A stretch of DNA of 8,709 nt from NCBI GenBank assembly GCA_947628465.1, contig CANQZZ010000055.1:1-8709 (forward strand), in the 5' to 3' direction. Both the position numbers and the translations under genes were made by a program. The stretch's first letter is position 1. The number at the start of each line of letters is the position of its first letter. Below are positions 6,426 to 8,709 of this stretch, piece after piece. The DNA is from an uncultured Clostridia bacterium (GTDB taxonomy: Bacteria > Bacillota_A > Clostridia > TANB77 > CAG-508). Under the pieces are notes generated by a model. That model searched no databases, was not told where the DNA came from, and worked only from the letters and a program-made list of their open reading frames with translations.

Positions 6426-8460
6426 ACTCAGCTTTAGGCCATGAGGCTCTATCCCATGTTTTTCCGTGCAAACCTACATCTGCTAATTTTTGTTCATCTG
6501 TAAGTAGTCCTAATGTATGATTAACAGATGGTGTTGCATCAATATGTCTCCACCCTTTGTTTGTTTTTACTAAATTCCAATAATGACTTGTATCTGTAAG
6601 ATATATCAACTTGCTTTGATATCCTGCCTTTGTTAATGCTCTTTGCATTATATTAGCGTGAACATAACAATTTCCTCTACCTTCAGTTAGTCCATACCAA
6701 ACCGGGTCATCTCCTCCCCAGCTTGAACTATATGCGATATGTGTTCTTATTGCAGAAGCCATACCTACGATATCTTTTCCTGCTAAATAATTATTATAAA
6801 ATTGATTAAATTTATTATTAGTATCTTCTTGGTTATGTTTTACTATAATTTTTCTTTTTCTAGTTGTTGTATTACCTTTTTTATCTTTTGATGTATATGT
6901 TGCATAATATGTTCCTGCAACTCCTGTATTTACAGCACTTGAATCAACAGTAAAGTCACAATTTCCATCTCTATCATCAGTTGTCCAAACCCCTGACCTA
7001 TAATCAACAGTAGAATTTTTAGCAACTGTTTTATCTCCAAGTCCATATATTGTAGGACCTATATTGTCTCTTTTTATTGTAAGTGTTGCTGTTTTTTCTA
7101 CTTTATTTCCATTTTTATCTACCGCTTCTATAACTATATCTTGATTTCCAATTATACTATAATTTATATCCGTTTTTAAAGTAGTCTCTGGGTCACCTGA
7201 TGCATCTGATGCACTTACTATAAATTGTTTATAATTACTTATTTTTTCATCCTCATATATACTTATATTTTTAAGTTCTAGTTCTGGAGGAGTTGTATCT
7301 TGGACTTTTATTTTTGATGTGTATTCTATATCATCATATACAACTGTTATTGTATATTCCCCTATAACACTTTCATCTATTTTATCAATTTCACTTTGTG
7401 GAATTCTATCTCCAAACTCATCTACATCTAATACTAAATTAGATAATGAAAATGATTGACCTATCTCTATTGTAACTTCAGGTATAAGCCATGTTATTTT
7501 TAAATTACACTCTCCTATTGTTTCGTTTCCATATTCATCTTTAACACTTATTTTTACTTTGTAATCTGCATATTCTGTAATTTCAGGTTGTTCAATTATT
7601 TCAACTTCAATTTTTGATAAATCTTTTTTTGATACAATAAAATCTTCTACATTTATCTTATAATTTAAACCTTTTGTTAAATCTTGAAAAACTACTTCTG
7701 GTGGAGTTGTATCTTGAATAGTTAATTTTACTGTTTGCTCTTTACCTTTATACGATAAAGTAACATCTGTTTGACCTACTTTTGTTAAATCAATTTCTGA
7801 TAAATTTGTTACAGCCAATGCACCATTTTTATATATTTTACTTACAAGGAATGTTTCTACATTAATTTCTTGTGTTCCTAGCTCTAATGTTACATCTTTA
7901 AATTTAGGTCTTAAAACTAGAAATAAAGCTATAGTCACTATTAATACTAAAACTGCAATAATTGATACAATTATTATAATTTTAGATTTTTTACTTAACT
8001 TCTTCTTTTCTTTTTTTACTTTTTCTTTTTTTGATTTATCTTTCTTCTTTGCTCTTTTTGCTTTCTTTTCTGTTTCGTCCTTCTTATTCTTTTCTTTGTT
8101 ATTCTCTTTATCTTTGTTTTTATTTTTTTCTTGCTTTTTATCTTTTTTGTTTTCTCTGCTCTCTTTTTGTTTAGCTTTTTTATTTTTCTTTTCTTGATGT
8201 TTTGATTCTTTGTCCTTATCTATTTCTTTACTTCCTTTTTCATTAGAATCATTTTTATTTTCTTGCTTCTTTTTGTTTTTGTCTTCTTTTTTATTGGTCT
8301 TACTTTTTTTGCTTTCCTTCTTATCATTGTTTTTGATAGATTTCTTTTTATCTTTATCTTTCATTCTTTTTGCTTTTTTTCTCTTAGGTTTATCTTCTTT
8401 ATTTACTATGTTATCAACAACTTCTTCTGTTTTATCTTCTTTTTCATCATTATCATCCAT
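6424..8460 (-). CDS. Membrane-anchored multi-Ig-like-domain protein with C-terminal transglutaminase-like domain and lysine-rich cytoplasmic tail
   Basis: 678 residues, ATG start preceded by a G-rich ribosome binding site (GGGGGT, about 9 bases upstream). Residues 1-160 are a disordered, charged tail with about 67 lysines by hand count. Residues 161-183 form one membrane helix (IIIIVSIIAVLVLIVTIALF), making this a type II protein with the rest outside the cell. Residues about 186-541 hold roughly five Ig-like or DUF5011-type domains: 'QDTTPPE' joins occur near 249-255 and 387-393, and 'INVExFxVSK' appears in domains 1 and 2. The last domain (468-541) has the DUF5011-like 'DDRDGN' and 'GTYYATYTSKDKKGN' pattern. 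Residues about 550-678 are a transglutaminase/protease fold with Cys598 (RGNCYVHA), His626 (SHYWNLV) and Asp641 (HIDATP). A surface crosslinking or peptidase role is inferred; the substrate is unknown. It is the first gene of the run leading to MBOAT, mnmA and the methyltransferase. Confidence 0.85.
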   Translation of the reverse strand: MDDNDEKEDKTEEVVDNIVNKEDKPKRKKAKRMKDKDKKKSIKNNDKKESKKSKTNKKEDKNKKKQENKNDSNEKGSKEIDKDKESKHQEKKNKKAKQKESRENKKDKKQEKNKNKDKENNKEKNKKDETEKKAKRAKKKDKSKKEKVKKEKKKLSKKSKIIIIVSIIAVLVLIVTIALFLVLRPKFKDVTLELGTQEINVETFLVSKIYKNGALAVTNLSEIDLTKVGQTDVTLSYKGKEQTVKLTIQDTTPPEVVFQDLTKGLNYKINVEDFIVSKKDLSKIEVEIIEQPEITEYADYKVKISVKDEYGNETIGECNLKITWLIPEVTIEIGQSFSLSNLVLDVDEFGDRIPQSEIDKIDESVIGEYTITVVYDDIEYTSKIKVQDTTPPELELKNISIYEDEKISNYKQFIVSASDASGDPETTLKTDINYSIIGNQDIVIEAVDKNGNKVEKTATLTIKRDNIGPTIYGLGDKTVAKNSTVDYRSGVWTTDDRDGNCDFTVDSSAVNTGVAGTYYATYTSKDKKGNTTTRKRKIIVKHNQEDTNNKFNQFYNNYLAGKDIVGMASAIRTHIAYSSSWGGDDPVWYGLTEGRGNCYVHANIMQRALTKAGYQSKLIYLTDTSHYWNLVKTNKGWRHIDATPSVNHTLGLLTDEQKLADVGLHGKTWDRASWPKAE

Positions 8461-8487
8461 TGTTTTTAACCCCCATTTTTTAAACGT

Positions 8488-8530
8488 AAAAATAACTTAT
8501 ATCTTATTTTCATAAGTACAAGTTATTTTT
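8488..8530 (-). terminator. AT-only hairpin in the 78-base gap, possible weak terminator
   Basis: AAAAATAACTT at one end and AAGTTATTTTT at the other form a perfect 11-base-pair inverted repeat. Inside it, on the minus strand, CTTAT-GAAA-ATAAG forms a 5-base-pair stem closed by a GAAA tetraloop. The distal arm ends in five T residues, then ACG. Its position, 8 bases after the upstream stop and 27 bases before the next start codon, fits a terminator or 5' leader structure. The stem has no G-C pair in its outer part, so as an intrinsic terminator it would be weak. I found no convincing promoter in the same gap. Confidence 0.4.
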
Positions 8531-8538
8531 TATAATAA

Positions 8539-8709
8539 TTACACAGCTTTATCTGTTTTTAAAGTATATTCTATTCCTGTTATAGTATCATTTTCAATTA
8601 TAAATGCTAATTCAACATTGTTTTTTGTATATACAAATCTGTTTTCTAATACTTGTTCATATTCACTGCCATACTTATCAATCATATCTTGTTTTGTGCT
8701 ACCTATTTT
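8539..8709 (-). CDS. C-terminal fragment of an unrecognised protein, possibly BamE/DUF4309-like fold
   Basis: Reading in from the right edge, the minus strand gives 56 residues in one open frame ending at a TAA stop (8539-8541); the N-terminus lies outside the window. The fragment begins KIGSTKQDMIDKYGSEYEQV and ends in two probable beta strands separated by a short Glu-Asn-Asp turn. The pattern 'iGsTKxDmIDKYG' followed by a Tyr-rich strand and a 'TITGIEY' strand resembles the helix-strand-strand unit of BamE/SmpA-like, DUF4309 and CAP-associated domains found in secreted or lipid-anchored Firmicute proteins. This is pattern resemblance only and I cannot name the family. It is followed by a hairpin and then the transglutaminase-domain gene, so it probably ends an upstream transcription unit. 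That it codes is likely; its function is unknown. Confidence 0.6.
   Translation of the reverse strand, partial: KIGSTKQDMIDKYGSEYEQVLENRFVYTKNNVELAFIIENDTITGIEYTLKTDKAV

Noticed and set aside
8210..8515. Hydrophobic open frames on the plus strand opposite the lysine-rich tail
   Set aside because: They are antisense images of AAA/AAG-rich codons (Phe, Leu, Ser runs), with no ribosome binding site and no family resemblance.
8461..8538. A promoter for the transglutaminase gene (TTGTAC and TATAAG near the hairpin)
   Set aside because: The two hexamers are only 14 bases apart, too close for a sigma-A promoter, and both lie in the hairpin arms.

Overview
The window comes from a strongly AT-rich, low-GC Gram-positive bacterium, most likely a Clostridia-type Firmicute and plausibly an uncultured gut lineage. 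The basis is A/T-dominated codon use, AGGAGG-type ribosome binding sites, standard stop codons with no TGA read as Trp, and Gram-positive style envelope proteins. No lineage-specific marker is present, so finer placement is not supported. All genes lie on the minus strand and transcription runs from the right edge to the left. No stretch longer than 80 bases lacks a gene, and I see no tRNA, rRNA, CRISPR array, insertion sequence or attachment site.

Right part (8709 to about 6420): the C-terminal end of an unrecognised protein, then a 78-base gap holding an AT-only hairpin. Next is a 678-residue type II membrane protein with a roughly 160-residue lysine-rich cytoplasmic tail, one membrane helix, about five Ig-like domains outside the cell and a C-terminal transglutaminase/protease-fold domain with an intact Cys-His-Asp triad.

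Middle part (6412 to 3153): an MBOAT O-acyltransferase starting at TTG, the tRNA 2-thiouridylase mnmA, and an RsmB/NOP-family rRNA m5C methyltransferase. They are tightly spaced (11-base gap, 20-base gap, 7-base overlap) and look like one transcription unit with the transglutaminase gene. The methyltransferase is split by a single-base frameshift directly after its Pro-Cys-Ser motif, which is either a recent inactivation or a sequence error.

Left part (3152 to 1): a clear sigma-A type promoter (TTGAAA, 17 bases, TATAAT) right behind the methyltransferase stop drives three coupled genes. These are a GT8-family glycosyltransferase, a fused GT8 glycosyltransferase plus PlsC-type acyltransferase, and a second PlsC-type acyltransferase cut off by the window edge. 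The set of two sugar transferases and two acyltransferases, with one of each in a single polypeptide, suggests synthesis or remodelling of a membrane glycolipid or lipid-linked glycan. That is an inference; the substrate cannot be read from the sequence. Together with the MBOAT and transglutaminase genes, most of the window concerns the cell envelope, with two RNA-modification genes in between.
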